64,000 nt of DNA. Origin: Antennarius striatus. Lineage: Eukaryota; Chordata; Actinopteri; Lophiiformes; Antennariidae. The stretch covers positions 14,825,001 through 14,889,000 of the forward strand of contig NC_090787.1 in assembly GCF_040054535.1 (NCBI RefSeq), read 5' to 3'. Both the position numbers and the translations under genes were made by a program. Every line of letters starts with the position of its first letter. The stretch's first letter is position 1. A model generated the notes under the pieces. The model was not told the origin of the DNA. It worked only from the letters and a program-made list of their open reading frames with translations, and did not search any database. This document shows positions 41,601-53,190 of this stretch, piece by piece.

Positions 41601-42944
41601 AAACCGTGGTGCATTGTCATTCTCATCCAAGATTTTCACAGTGAAAGACTTTGTGTAGTTCAAAGAAGGGATCCCATTGTCTCTCGCCACTATAGTGACA
41701 TTGTACTCATCTTTGAGTTCCCTGTCCAGAGGTCTGTCCGTAAGCAGGGTGTAAAAATTATCATTGTTTTCCTGCAGTCTGAATGGTACGTTCCCCAACA
41801 CCCTACACTGAAGTTGACCATTTCGGCCCGAATCTTTATCTGTCACTCTAACTAGTGCTATGACAGATTCTGGAAGTGCTGCTTCACTGATGGCTCCCTG
41901 CCGAACAGAAACAAAACTTATTAGTGGCGAATTGTCATTTTTGTCAAGCACTTTCACAGTAATTTTACAATGGCCTGGTATCGGGTTAGGTCCAAGATCC
42001 TTGGCCTGCACATCAAATTCTAGGACTGGATTCTCTTCATAGTCGATTTCTCCCAGGACCTTGATGACGCCAGAACTGGGGTCAATGGAGAACAGATCCT
42101 GCATTCTCTCAGATGCATATCCAGTAAAGGAATAGACCACCTGTCCGTTGCTTCCCTCATCTTGGTCAGTGGCATTTAAATCTATGAGTACTTTTCCAGG
42201 AGGAGAATTCTCTGGAATCTCAATCACATAAGAGGATTTTTCAAAAACCGGGCTGTTGTCATTGGAATCAGTCACCCTGACATTTATTTGCATGGAGCCT
42301 GATCTTGGATACTCCCCGCCATCAATTGCTGTGAGCAGAAGGGTGTGATGACTCTGATCCTCTCTATCCAGAGGTCTCTGAACGACCAGCTCTGGATATA
42401 TGGTCCCATCACCCCTTACTTTTAAATCCAAAGAGAATGTATTGTAATCATCTCTCGTGACCTGGTATGTCTTTATGCCATTCTCTCCTGAATCCGAGTC
42501 ATGTGCAATAGTCAGAGGAAAGCGTGTTCCAGCAGCTGCATTTTCAGAAATATCAATATTTACATGATCTGAAGGAAAACTGGGCGAGTTGTCGTTGATG
42601 TCCTGTATATCAATCTTGATCATGCATATTTCCTTGTCGTTGGCAAAAACCTCCATAGAGAGCTGGCACTTTGGGTTGCGCCTGCATAACGTTTCCCTGT
42701 CAATCCTTTGTTTGGTGAAGATTAGTCCACTCTCCGGGTCAACATCAACCAGGTGTGGTGCAGAATTCTCCAGCACTCTGAAGTTGGATTTTTTTCCTCT
42801 TTCCAAGGTCCCATATCCGGCATCTTTTGCTATATTTCCTATAACAGTGCCGGGTCCTTGTTCCTCTGGGACTGAGTAATTGAGATTCTTCAGTGTTAGG
42901 GCTTTAACCCATAACAGAAATAAAATGGGTACAGACAGACGCAT
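32104..42944 (-). CDS. pcdh17: Protocadherin-17 (Pcdh17), four coding exons, 1091 aa
   Basis: Delta-2 protocadherin: a homophilic calcium-dependent adhesion protein of neurons, known in vertebrates for axon bundling and presynaptic assembly. Coding exons are 42944-40476, 39323-39265, 39116-38947 and 32681-32104, all with GT/AG borders and phases that join without a break (0, 2, 1). The protein has a signal peptide (about 1-17), six cadherin repeats with calcium-binding linkers DINDN (115), DSNDN (226), DKNDN (334), DENDN (440) and DVNDN (550), and a transmembrane segment at about 680-703. The tail carries a CM1-type acidic motif (DSGHGDSDQADSDQDTNKG, about 856-874), a CM2-type motif (CTDEC...LGHSDRCW, about 907-921) and a WIRS-like LSTFGK (966-971). 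Specific stretches (LTLKNLNYSVPEEQG, KMK near 886-888, ANVKPYLK) identify Pcdh17. It lacks the glycine-rich insert of human repeat 4, and its last ~120 residues diverge. Confidence 0.95.
32682..38946 (-). other. pcdh17: pcdh17 intron 3 (6.3 kb)
   Basis: A large intron separating the CM1 and CM2 exons. It is mostly AT-rich and featureless, with CA-rich low-complexity stretches at about 34296-34350 and 37916-37945. One 115-codon plus-strand ORF (33916-34263) lies in a slightly more GC-rich patch, but I recognise no domain. No additional in-frame exon was identified. Confidence 0.75.
38947..39116 (-). CDS. pcdh17: pcdh17 coding exon 3 (CM1 acidic motif)
   Basis: A 170-nt exon with acceptor CTGCTGCAG and donor CAGG|GTGAGT; phase in 2, phase out 1. 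It encodes STFKDAERASLRDSG and the acidic serine/aspartate run, a signature of delta-2 protocadherin tails that is nearly identical to the mammalian protein. Confidence 0.95.
39117..39264 (-). other. pcdh17: pcdh17 intron 2 (148 bp)
   Basis: A short GT/AG intron. Its sequence stays open in one frame, which extends the exon-3 ORF artificially upstream; the intronic reading is hydrophobic and unrelated to Pcdh17. Confidence 0.85.
39265..39323 (-). CDS. pcdh17: pcdh17 coding exon 2 (59-nt small exon)
   Basis: Too short to stand out as an ORF. Found by its match to the tail of Pcdh17: it encodes TEKFPSEPNYAGSRQPFVQ plus the first two bases of a serine codon. It is flanked by TTTCTAG on the acceptor side and AAAG|GTAAGA on the donor side. 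Phase in 0, phase out 2, matching its neighbours exactly. Confidence 0.92.
39324..40475 (-). other. pcdh17: pcdh17 intron 1 (1152 bp) with E-box-rich patch
   Basis: GT/AG intron between exons 1 and 2. The stretch at about 39780-40030 is unique-looking and contains CATATG, CAGATG and CACCTG E-boxes, so it may hold an intronic enhancer. No coding potential was seen. Confidence 0.6.
40476..42944 (-). CDS. pcdh17: pcdh17 coding exon 1: ectodomain, transmembrane segment, proximal tail
   Basis: The exon codes for 823 residues and ends in phase 0 at ATCCAG|GTAAGA. As in other delta-2 protocadherins, one large exon carries all six cadherin repeats and the membrane segment. If the donor is not used, the frame continues 26 residues beyond 823 and stops at 40395, giving a short-tailed form. 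The ATG has G at -3. Confidence 0.95.
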
Positions 42945-43593
42945 CCCTTCTACTAGATATGCGGTAGTGGATGAGAAAAGAAAAAAAAAAAACCCTCTTT
43001 GACTTTCAACCTGTTGATTACGGCAAAGCTAGAGGACTAAACCTAAACCAGGCATGTGGTTGACGCAGATCCCACAATAATTAGGCATTACATCGATTTT
43101 TGAAACGAAACTGGCTTCAAACTGGTATTTTGACCTCTTTCACATGCCGCTCCGTCTATGATGAACTCTTTCTGTAAACAAAGATGACCGCCCGACGACA
43201 CCTAATGCATGAATTAAACATCAAATCCAACATAGTGTAGAAGAAATATGCTTTGTTTTGTTTTTTTTTGTGTTTTTTTTTTTCCCTTACGGGGAGGTAT
43301 AATGAATAATCGATGATAATTAAGTATTAATATTCCCTACTGCATCCAAGGTTAAAGCGTTTGAATCGCCGTGGTGAAGGTTAGATCGGAGCCTACAAAA
43401 GCGCATTGCCCTCATGCGACATCTACACCTAGACTACAGAAAATCCTGACATGCCCGTTCAAAATGCAGCATTGTCCGTTGTTACCATTCACGATGCATT
43501 TACTTTTTCCCTGTGCGGCACACTGTTGCATATGGGTTCTGCTCATGAAGCACACAGCGGCTGCACATGGCACAAAGTAGAACACAAGCAGGG

Positions 43594-43601
43594 TATAAAA
43601 G
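43594..43601 (+). promoter_or_regulatory. TATA-box-like TATAAAAG on the plus strand, upstream of pcdh17
   Basis: A perfect TATAAAAG preceded by GC-rich bases. It points away from pcdh17, so if active it would make an antisense transcript across the pcdh17 upstream region. Motif only. Confidence 0.25.
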
Positions 43602-43955
43602 CTGTTAATCCCGTCCAACCTTTTGTGTGCCCGTCATTCAAGAGCATCTATGGCACGGTTGCGACTTTTACCCGATGATTGTCCTATAATCAGTCCAGTA
43701 ATCCCATAATCCAGTCCAATTGGACCCAGTGCTTTATCATTCTTCATTCGGACAACGCTCATCTGCGCTTCCTCCGTCAACGTAGCCAAAATGAAATTTA
43801 AAAAAAAATAATAAAAAATAAAAACGCGCAAAATGGTGTTGGAAGATTTGAGATAATCAAAAGCAATCGCCTTTTCCTGCGCTCAGTTCTCTCCGCGTCA
43901 ACTGTTGAAACCTGCTCCCTCCGCGGTGTGATCTGAACGGGATCCTCTCGACGCC

Positions 43956-43961
43956 TTTATA
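43956..43961 (-). promoter_or_regulatory. pcdh17: Candidate pcdh17 TATA box
   Basis: On the minus strand TATAAAGGCG lies about 1 kb upstream of the start codon, inside a CpG-richer stretch (about 43.36-44.2 kb) that contrasts with the AT-rich flanks. It has the right orientation for pcdh17 and would put transcription start near 43930. The 5' UTR structure is not known. Confidence 0.35.
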
Positions 43962-46900
43962 GCAGACTCCGGTGTCTTTCTTGGTGCATTTAACATAGTT
44001 TCTGATCGTCTTCCAGCAAATGAGTGAACAGTGACAGATCTTGCCTTGAGGGGGTTTCTCCAATAGGTCTGGCAAGATCGCATGAAGAAGGGCTGTTCTA
44101 GTGCTACGTGATTCATTTACTGATGTGCGCGCACAGAGCAGCAGCATCACAGGGAGAATGTGCTGCTGGATGTTGTTCCTAATGCGTGTGGATGTGAACC
44201 AGGGTTTATGAATACATCGATGAAGTGTGTTTGAATTGGGATGTAGTAAAAGTGGATTCAATGGAAAAGTGGAGGAGATAGGCAGCACAGTGGAAAAACA
44301 TGTTAAAATTAAAGGTTAACTGAGTTTATTCCCCTTGAGCGGATGTTCTCAGTACCAGTGGAACTCTTTGGATATTCAGAACTAAAGATTCCTATCAATA
44401 ATTGAAACAATACCACCTGTCTCCCTTATCATTAGGAGCCAGAGCATAAAATAAAAGACAGACCGTGGGTGTAGTCGGGATAATCTTTTCGAAGGACATA
44501 AGAGAATTACTTATGCTTCTGAAAAAAACAAGGCGTATTTCACAGCTCAAATATCACAGCTGTTGGTATAACCTGCCTTCTGCAGCTAGCCTCCAAAAGC
44601 CTTTCCACATCAACTTCATATCTCATACTGAAAAGATGGACTGACATTTAGTTCACTCAGAATTTCAACAATATGGCATTTGCATTTGTATTCACACTTG
44701 ACTAGATCTGAGTGATGCAGGTACCCCGTACAAGTAAATGAGGAGTCAACATAGGGCAAAAACCCATGTGACCTGGTTCCTCATTTAATTCCACGTTGCC
44801 CCGGATCTAAATCAACCTTGAGTCGTCCCTGATTTTATTTCTATTGTCTGAAACATGGCTGCCTTCCTCCTCTGGGGAGCATCAACTTGCCTGGCCAGGG
44901 TGCAGCCTGTATAAATTGGCCATTTCTGCAGGTAAGAGATAAGGACAACAAAGAGAAAGTAATTATCATTCATTCTATGTTAAAACCCCAGGAAAGAACT
45001 GATATTGACAATTGTGTTTGCATTGTCACAGTCACACCATTTAATATGATCTTAGCTCCAAATGACAAGGTGGTCATATTCATAATAAATAGGCTACATC
45101 CCAAAACGTAGCTTCAACTGCCTTGCAGAATTCAGTGACAATGTCAGCGATAACATTTTCTAATGAGAGCGCCACACCCACCCCAGAATCAATCAGGACC
45201 CCTGCTGATTTTGTTGGTGCTAAAAACACGGGTTGTTTCATGACAAATGAATTTCGCTTGAAAGCACATTATTATATTTGTGTAAAATCATATATGTTTT
45301 AACACAACCACAGGTTTAAATGACAAACATGCTCATGTAGGCACACATGCTGTATCTCACCATCTCTTGTATGTGACTCACTTACAACCCGCCGTGATTA
45401 GAGGTGAGATTAAATTGTTTATCATTCTGTTTTTGCGCTGTCTGTTTATGGTTGCACCACACCTCAAGCAGCACACTGGAATACTGATGGCGGTGGGGAG
45501 GGATGATCATCAACACAACGCCCTGTATTTTGTCAAAGGAGAAGCATGAGGGAATGACTTCTGTTTGAAAAACATTCAGTATGAGATATTGAGTAAATGT
45601 GTTAATTTCACACGTTTGATCAGACTTGCGAGGTTTGCAGTTGAATTAAGAACATTGTGTTAATCAGTCACAGAGGGGATGAAAACCAAGATGGGTACAC
45701 AATACAAATACGATTGTCAAAAAGATACAAACTGCTGCTGTTTGCTCAAGATCAAGATTCAATGCAGAGCCCCTCCAAGATGCCAAGGCCAGTAACCAAA
45801 GGAGTGCTTGAGCTAGCCCGCAAAATGCTAGTTTAACTGACAGGCACAGAGTACCCCAATCTGGGCCTTTGAATGGCCGCCGACTTGTCTTGTTAGGGAA
45901 CCACAGCCGCCTACTGCTGAGTAGTTTAAGAGACTAGCATCGTAAGGGAGCAGATGCTGCCGCGTCTAGTTGGTAGAAATGGGTAATTGTTGATGGAGCT
46001 GATCATTTGCAAATGTCAGCAACATTTCTCCATATTTCTGGGGAGGTCAAAAGACACTGGTGGAGAGCACTGTATAGGAACGGGTAAACCAAGCTTATAT
46101 GCATGCTGAATCACCTGTGTAATCCAGTGGGACACCCTAGCCTGAGACAGTGGTGTGTTCTGACATTCTCACGTAAAACATGAAGAGAACTGGTTGTGAC
46201 TCTGTACTCTTGTCAGACTTGTAGCTCAAGCACCTCATCAGTGTAAAGTGGCACCCGTCTCTGTATATGATATCCTTCTGCCTGTGGGAGGTTGAGGACC
46301 ACCTCCAGATTCGAGGTAGTACAGCGGAGGTCTTAACATGAGGACTGGACCTTCAGGCACACCTCAAAAAAGTGACTTAAAAAAACCGCAAGAACTGCCT
46401 GTGATCTTGCAGCTAAGAAAACCTTCCATCATATTATCAAAACTAAAAGTATGACATGAAATGATTCTTTCCATTTATGAATAGAGTTGCATTTGGTGCT
46501 TGGTAAGATGGGTTTAATAAATCCTGGACCTGTCTGCATTTATGGTGGAGAGAGTTAAGAGCATCTGTCTGTAGAGGATGTGCTTTTTAAAAGGTTTATG
46601 CAAATATGCAGTCAAAAACTCTCATATTACCTCCTCATAAATCAGTCAAGAAAACAAGCTTGTGATGCATTTCTGTGATCCAAACAAAAACACTTTAGTA
46701 TTATAAAACCAACCAGATACTGTCTGGAACAGAATTCAGAGTCTGATCACATCAAATATTTGCAACTGTTCTTATGAAAATAATTTTGAGAAAGAAAACA
46801 AACACCATAAGGTGTGATGCAGGTTAATTCTTTGAGATTCTGCACTGACGATAAATGAAAGGAAGACTGAACACGCAGTGATGTTTGCCAGAAGGCAAGT

Positions 46901-49900
46901 TCCAATGCTTTAAAGCAAGCCAAAAAATTCCAGTGAGTCAAACGTGTCAAATAATCGTTGTTTGACTCTGTGGCACTGGATTTTTTATTCAGAGAAATAA
47001 ACACAACACCAAAAAATAAATAGTTGAAGTCACCAGTTCTTATTTTCCACTTGCTGCAATGAAAATGAGACCAACACAATGCTGCAACCGAGTCCAAACG
47101 TATGTGTTGTAAATATTTCAGCCAATCCATACTATTTACCATTTAATTAAGTATTTTTTATTAAGGAATGTGGATTTGTATCACAAATTATTCACATAAT
47201 TGTAAATACCATTAGTTGGAAAGGCTACACTATTGCAGTTGTCAGGAAGAATCACCCTCACCGAAATACATTGATTATTCATCTCAGTAATGGCCTCATG
47301 TCCTAACTTGTTAAGCTTCAGTAATCTACATCTTAGCGTCTATCTTCTCACACACACACACACTTACGGTAGAGGTAATTCATCGTGGACAATATCACTG
47401 TCATATAACATTTTGAAATCCAGGATTTCACTGAAGGTTTCAAGACAAGCTAACGCAGTCCCTACCTGAGAAGAACTAAGAACCATCAAGAAATTTAGCC
47501 ACAAGTCACAGCTAGTCAGGACCTGCCAAAATCAACACCTCAGCATCTGTACAAGTATGATCTATAAAGACAATCTTTAGTTTCACACTAAGAGATCAAT
47601 ATCAGTCACAGCATGACTGAGAAGGACACAAATGTTAATGATCAGGAGACAGTGAACTACTGAGGATAGACATCAGAGACAGTCAGGTTATAATATCATA
47701 CTTAAGTCACATGATGGCAATGGAACCAGCATCATGACAGCTGAGACACTCCAAGTGCTGATGAATGCAACTGAAAGCTCTCTAACAGAAATGCAAGAGG
47801 ATGTGGAGTCATTATTTTGTCAAAGTCCTGTAATTTGTTTGAGGATAGCGAACAATGACTTTTCTTTTCCTTTTTTTTAAAGCTACAACGTGACATTTTC
47901 CTTACTCAACACTTCTACGTAGACTCAACACTGGTTGTGTTGATCTCAGTATGATGAAACTGGTTTAAAATTAAGCAGCTAAGAGTTACAGTTAATTAAA
48001 TTCCTGCTATAACATTTTCAAATTTTCACCTAGCTTCAGTACATTGTCCTTTGTCCTCAGTTTGAATAGACTATCTAACACATATGAAGTAAAGCCTTAA
48101 AAATACATATATACATATTTTAATGCGTTTATTTGATTTGTCATATTTTAATTCTCTGTTACAGAAAGTGTTTTTGATTTATAACACAGGAGCTCCACAT
48201 ATTATCAAGATAAATATAACATCTGTGCCACTCCTGGTGCCACCATCTATATTTCCCTGAGCTGAATCCAGTACACCATCTCATGAAGGTTGTGGCAGAT
48301 GCCTCATTCTAACTCTTAGCTCAAGTGTCCCACATACAATGTGATGGAATTACTGGTTACCCTGCTCTTAGTACTGGCACAGATGCAGCATGTCAGAAAT
48401 AAAAACACCTCCAAGGAGAAAATCCAAGGTGCTGAAGAGTTGGAGGGTGGCAAAAGTGAATGCAATTTCAAATGGGAAATAATGGAGGTCATGGTGTTTG
48501 ATGTTGTAATGCTGGCCACGAAAATGACTTGGCTGATGTTGGAATCAATCATACCTCCATGGCATTGAATGTTAATGAAGACATGTTTGGTTGTTTTTTT
48601 AGCATTTTTAATAACAGCGTTAACATCAAACCTAGCCATCCATTGCACCAGAATGAATGAAGTGCAGTTATCTGCTGCTTTGTTGGATGATATCAGCTGA
48701 CTAAAACAATTATATCTGAACTGTGATGGTTGTTTTTAGTTTGTGCTTTGCGTTCTTGTTGTGAAGAGTGAATGCAAGGTCAAAATGGAGTTTATCCTCT
48801 GATATCACCTGCCAGTCCAGACAAGAGAAATGTTCACTCAAGGTGACATTACTTTGGTGTCTGTACGCAGCGTGCCACTTCACCTTTCATTTCCTGTGAG
48901 CTAAAATTTACAACTTCTCCTTTGACAGGAGGAGTAAACATCTCTAATACGACCCAAGCAGTGATCTTCTCGAATAAACAAAAGAAAACCTTTCTCAGCC
49001 TCTGCAATTCCAGACAGTCCCAAAGAAAACAACACTAAAAGCCGTTTTTCATTTTAAGATACTAGACAAGTCAGAAGCCTTTGAAAATACCTTTCCAAAT
49101 TTCAAAAAACTAAAATTGTGAATTATGCACAGGATTACTGTAAGGTGAGAGTCATTAGATAAACTGTGCCTACATAATTAGATGGAGAAAATTATAATAG
49201 ATTGTTATAATGCCAGTGGTTTAGGAGATCTCATGACATTTCCTTATTCATTCTGCAGTAGCACTTGATCACAGGCGGGGAAAGTTATTTAGTATGCAAT
49301 GGATCAATCACCATCCACAAAAAGTCATTTAAATTAACTTCTCTGGCTGATAGCTATCCTGCAAAGTGGCCGACTGAGGCAAAGAACTATCAGAAAATTA
49401 AAAAGGACATAACATTTATCTGTGTGAAATAGGAATGGAACAAAAGTGAGCAAAGCACTGGCCAAGCAAACATTTCAAGATGTTCTCTAACAGATTGCTT
49501 ATTTTTTCTGTTGCTTATTTAGTGTGTGTATTTGGATGTGTTACTTTCAACAAATTCAAACAATGAAGACCAGACTTTTCTCGCATGCCGGACTCATCGT
49601 TCTTGTTATTCATTCTATGTGTTGATGATTTGGCCAGCTGTCTGGAGATTGCACCCAAAGGCGGAACTGACACATATCTGATACAGTAGCTTTAAAATTC
49701 ATGACGGTTACATTCATTTTTCAGTGAAAAGCCACCAAACTAATTAATTCTTATTAAAAACCAATGTTATAGGACACCTGTGCTGAGCCTGGCTTAAAGG
49801 AGTCCAAAGTGAATGTTTGAGTCTCACTAAATAAAAATATTCCAATGGCCATGCAATGCATGTCTAATTGCGGATGAATCATCAAATTAAAATGTCAGGA

Positions 49901-50381
49901 ACTACTGTGGAAGCAGCGGCTGCATACTTAGTGTTTAAATTTATGTTAGCAATTATGCTACTCTAAAGGAAGGTGTAATTTGTGCAGCAGCATTCCAAGA
50001 GCAACAGCAAGTTATTAGCTTTTGACAATTCTCAGTCATGTAAATGTCAGGAAGGAAGGAAGACAGCATGCCACCTAGTGGGTAGTGAATAACCCATGTA
50101 GCTCACCACCAATTAGTATTAGGCTGTACTGTCAAGTGACAGGAAAGTAATTCATAAATACTGTAGCAACATGAAAGAGGAGGGAAGCCATCCACAGAAG
50201 AAAAATAAACTGTCAGTCCCGTACAGATAGAGGAGCATCAATGCAGTCTTTCCAATTACTTCAAGGTTACCTCTGAACCACTAATAACTTCAGGGAACCA
50301 GAGAAACAAAACACTGTTAGCTAATTACATAAGCAACTTATTTAGACCGACTGATGCAACACATTATTCTGTTCTCTTTTT

Positions 50382-50399
50382 TTCTCTCTCTCTCTCTCT
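50382..50399. repeat. (CT)n microsatellite
   Basis: About nine CT units within a longer pyrimidine-rich stretch. Confidence 0.85.
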
Positions 50400-50811
50400 T
50401 TCTCTGACCGTCTGGCTTTATTTCGGTTTCTCTTCCTAATTTTCTCTTCCAGAAACATAAAGGCTGGCTTCCCTTTGGCAGCTGTCTTCATGACAGTCCA
50501 CAGTGACACACTCAGACGCTCGCCCAGCTCAGCAGTAAACCACAATCAACCGGTGAACAACTGGCACAGATTTATCATCATCAGCTCAGGAACAAAGCTC
50601 TATGTGTGAGCTGACACTCTATTCAGACAGAAAACTGAAGATACTGCCATTACAGTTTAAGACAAAGGTCAAGCAGTCTGGTAGAGGTGAGAGAGCTACA
50701 CTCGATCTATGGGTGCATTTATGCAGTAATAAACAATGAGTATCCCAGCGGTCGCCTTGCGAGAGGGAACATCACGTTATTGAATAGCTGTACAGTATAT
50801 AGATGTATACA

Positions 50812-50985
50812 ACAATGAGATCTTTTGTGTTAATTGTGTATTTTTTCGTTGGCCTCTCTGCCACGGGGGAAACATTCGGAAGTCTATACGGCTGTAGAGA
50901 AGACGATTGTGATCGTCTCATTTACAAGAAAAAATTGGAGGGATGGATGTTCAACTGGACATTCACTGATACTCTTCGTTTGTAA
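50812..50985 (+). CDS. Possible small ORF, 57 aa, with signal-peptide-like N-terminus (hypothetical)
   Basis: Starting at the second ATG of the frame (ACA before ATG, so A at -3), the ORF encodes MRSFVLIVYFFVGLSATG, which looks like a cleavable signal peptide. A short cysteine-containing stretch and an N-glycosylation motif (NWT) follow, then TAA. The region carries several CpGs, unlike its surroundings. It could equally be an exon fragment of an unrecognised gene or a chance ORF; no family is recognised and there is no splice or expression evidence. Confidence 0.15.
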   Translation, partial: TMRSFVLIVYFFVGLSATGETFGSLYGCREDDCDRLIYKKKLEGWMFNWTFTDTLRL

Positions 50986-52599
50986 AGATGCTTAATATCA
51001 GCTCACCCTGAGTACAGTGTATATCTAACCAGGATTTCAGTGTTCGTTGCACAGTACTGTAAATACATTCAATGGGAATATGAATTAGTTATCTCTTGTG
51101 TTTCTATGGAATCATGAATATGATTTACAGCACAGGCAAAAACTGGAATGTTAATTTGTTTTTATATTGTGTGGAGGTTTAGTTCTTGGTTCTGTTTAAT
51201 ATAAAAGAAAAAAGTGCAGAGAATGGGATTCATGACATTAAATGTCTCATAGATGTGCTTCAGATGCAAATGAGTGCTTGATACTGTGATTGTACAAGTG
51301 CTCTTCCTTTGTTTGGTCACCAGACCTGAATGCAACATGTCCTTAACCCTCCAGATGATACTGACCTGGACTGAAAATGAAAAAAAAATCCTCAGTAGCC
51401 ATTAAACAACACAATGCTTCTGAGCCGAGGACACAGTGTGAAAAAGAAATCCCTGACACACTGACACAAAACTGAGGTCTGGTAATAGCATAGCAAGAAT
51501 GCTTGAAGTCCTCCTCCCTTCTGGGGAAATCTTTCATTTTCTAATGAACTGATCCCACTGGAAATAAATTCTGTGTACATGTTGTATCTGTGAAATCACA
51601 TTGTCCCCATCATATTGTAGACAGGGTCTGTGTGTGAAGCTGTTGTTCAAATGTAAATGATGTCTGGGTAGCCAGTAATCATTTGAGGTTTGTCTAGCAT
51701 GATGTTTCCCCCTAGTGGTACAAAAACAAAAGCAGAACAGACACGTGGTGGGTGGTGATGTAAAATGCAGCAATAAAGTAAATTATATACAGCACCAATT
51801 AAACAGGACTAATAGATTCTTAACTTTATGTAATAGAAGAAATTTATATTTGTTTCATTGTATTCTGCATAGAGACAAACCAGACAAGATTGACTTCAAA
51901 AGACAGAATATGCAGCTACAGGTTCAAATGATTAATATTGTTCTGTCAGTTTCACTTGTTTGGAACATTTTTATTTTTTTAAATATAGGAAATACCTTCA
52001 ATTTAAATGTGAAAACAGCTATGCTTGATGTGGCAGCTGAAATGGAAATCTTTTGCAGCATATCTGACATCTCCTTTGAAATGGTTCTTTTCTTCTACCA
52101 CGATGCATCAATGTTAGAGTTTCACTTCTCTCATTGTCACTGTCTGTCTGACATCTGAGATGCAAAGGAAATGCAACACATAACAAATAAGTAAAATAAA
52201 CACTAGTTTGTCAGTCAAATCATGTCATTCAAACCCAAAGATCAGTTATAATGAGGTTACAACAAGGAGCACATTTATTTATGGTTTGTGAAAAATATGT
52301 AAATATTTTAATGTCTCATTACTTAAATTGATAAAACATTTAGGAATGACTGGACAAATAGAACTCTGTGTTCAATTATGTCATCATCAGGCTTGTTTTG
52401 ACATCCAAAATTCACATTTTAATGTAATGTTAGCAACACAGCATTTTGAAATACTCCAGAGTGTTATTATCACTGTTTAACACTGGTGCATTAATTGGGC
52501 AGGCTAACCTTAAAAAAACGTTAATGATGACCGTAGCTATTCTGGTGCAACATATCCACAGTCACAACAAAAGCCTACAATGACACATCTCTGCAGATT

Positions 52600-52620
52600 A
52601 AAAAAAAAAAAAAAAAAAAA
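52600..52620. repeat. Poly-A tract (about 21)
   Basis: A homopolymer run; no adjacent retroelement body was recognised. Confidence 0.85.
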
Positions 52621-53157
52621 GCTTTTACAACTAGAAACGGCTTCTATAAAAATTAATTAGCTATTCATTCCGCAAACTGTCTTCTGAGTATCTAATATTG
52701 TTAATTTTTTTTAAATACGTGAATTTAAAAATGTTGTTTTTCCAAAGCCTTTTGTTACATTAATTATAGGTTTGGACTAATGTTGCTTTTACAACTATTA
52801 CAACTGAAACAGATAATCTATTAAATAACTTAAAACAGCCCATCTTCTAAATAAAACAATCCATGTGTGACACAGTAGCTAAACAGATAGCAACAAAACA
52901 AAACATAGAAACAAAATAACAATTAAAATTCATTCAAATTAAAATGCAAAGTCAGACGCAGTCAACAGAGCGATGAAGGGCAGCACTTGACTGCGTTTTT
53001 ACTCTCTGACATGTCTGACACAGAGGCTTGCTTGTTGATGCAGAACCACTGAATTCCACTTAAAGAACATTGTGTTAAACTAGAGTGTACGTGTAAGAAG
53101 AAAACAATGTCTACAGATCAGATTAAAATTTAAATATTCTAATAATTGACATTTTTA

Positions 53158-53190
53158 GTAAAAACAAAACAAAACAAAAAACAAAAAAAG
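53158..53190. repeat. (AAAAC)n low-complexity tract
   Basis: Five or so imperfect AAAAC units merging into A-rich sequence. Confidence 0.8.

Noticed and set aside
43857..44288. 143-codon minus-strand ORF upstream of pcdh17
   Set aside because: Lies in the presumed promoter/5' UTR region and overlaps the TATA candidate; protein looks random.
48316..48648. 110-codon minus-strand ORF
   Set aside because: Considered as a transposon remnant, but no transposase motif or terminal repeats could be seen.
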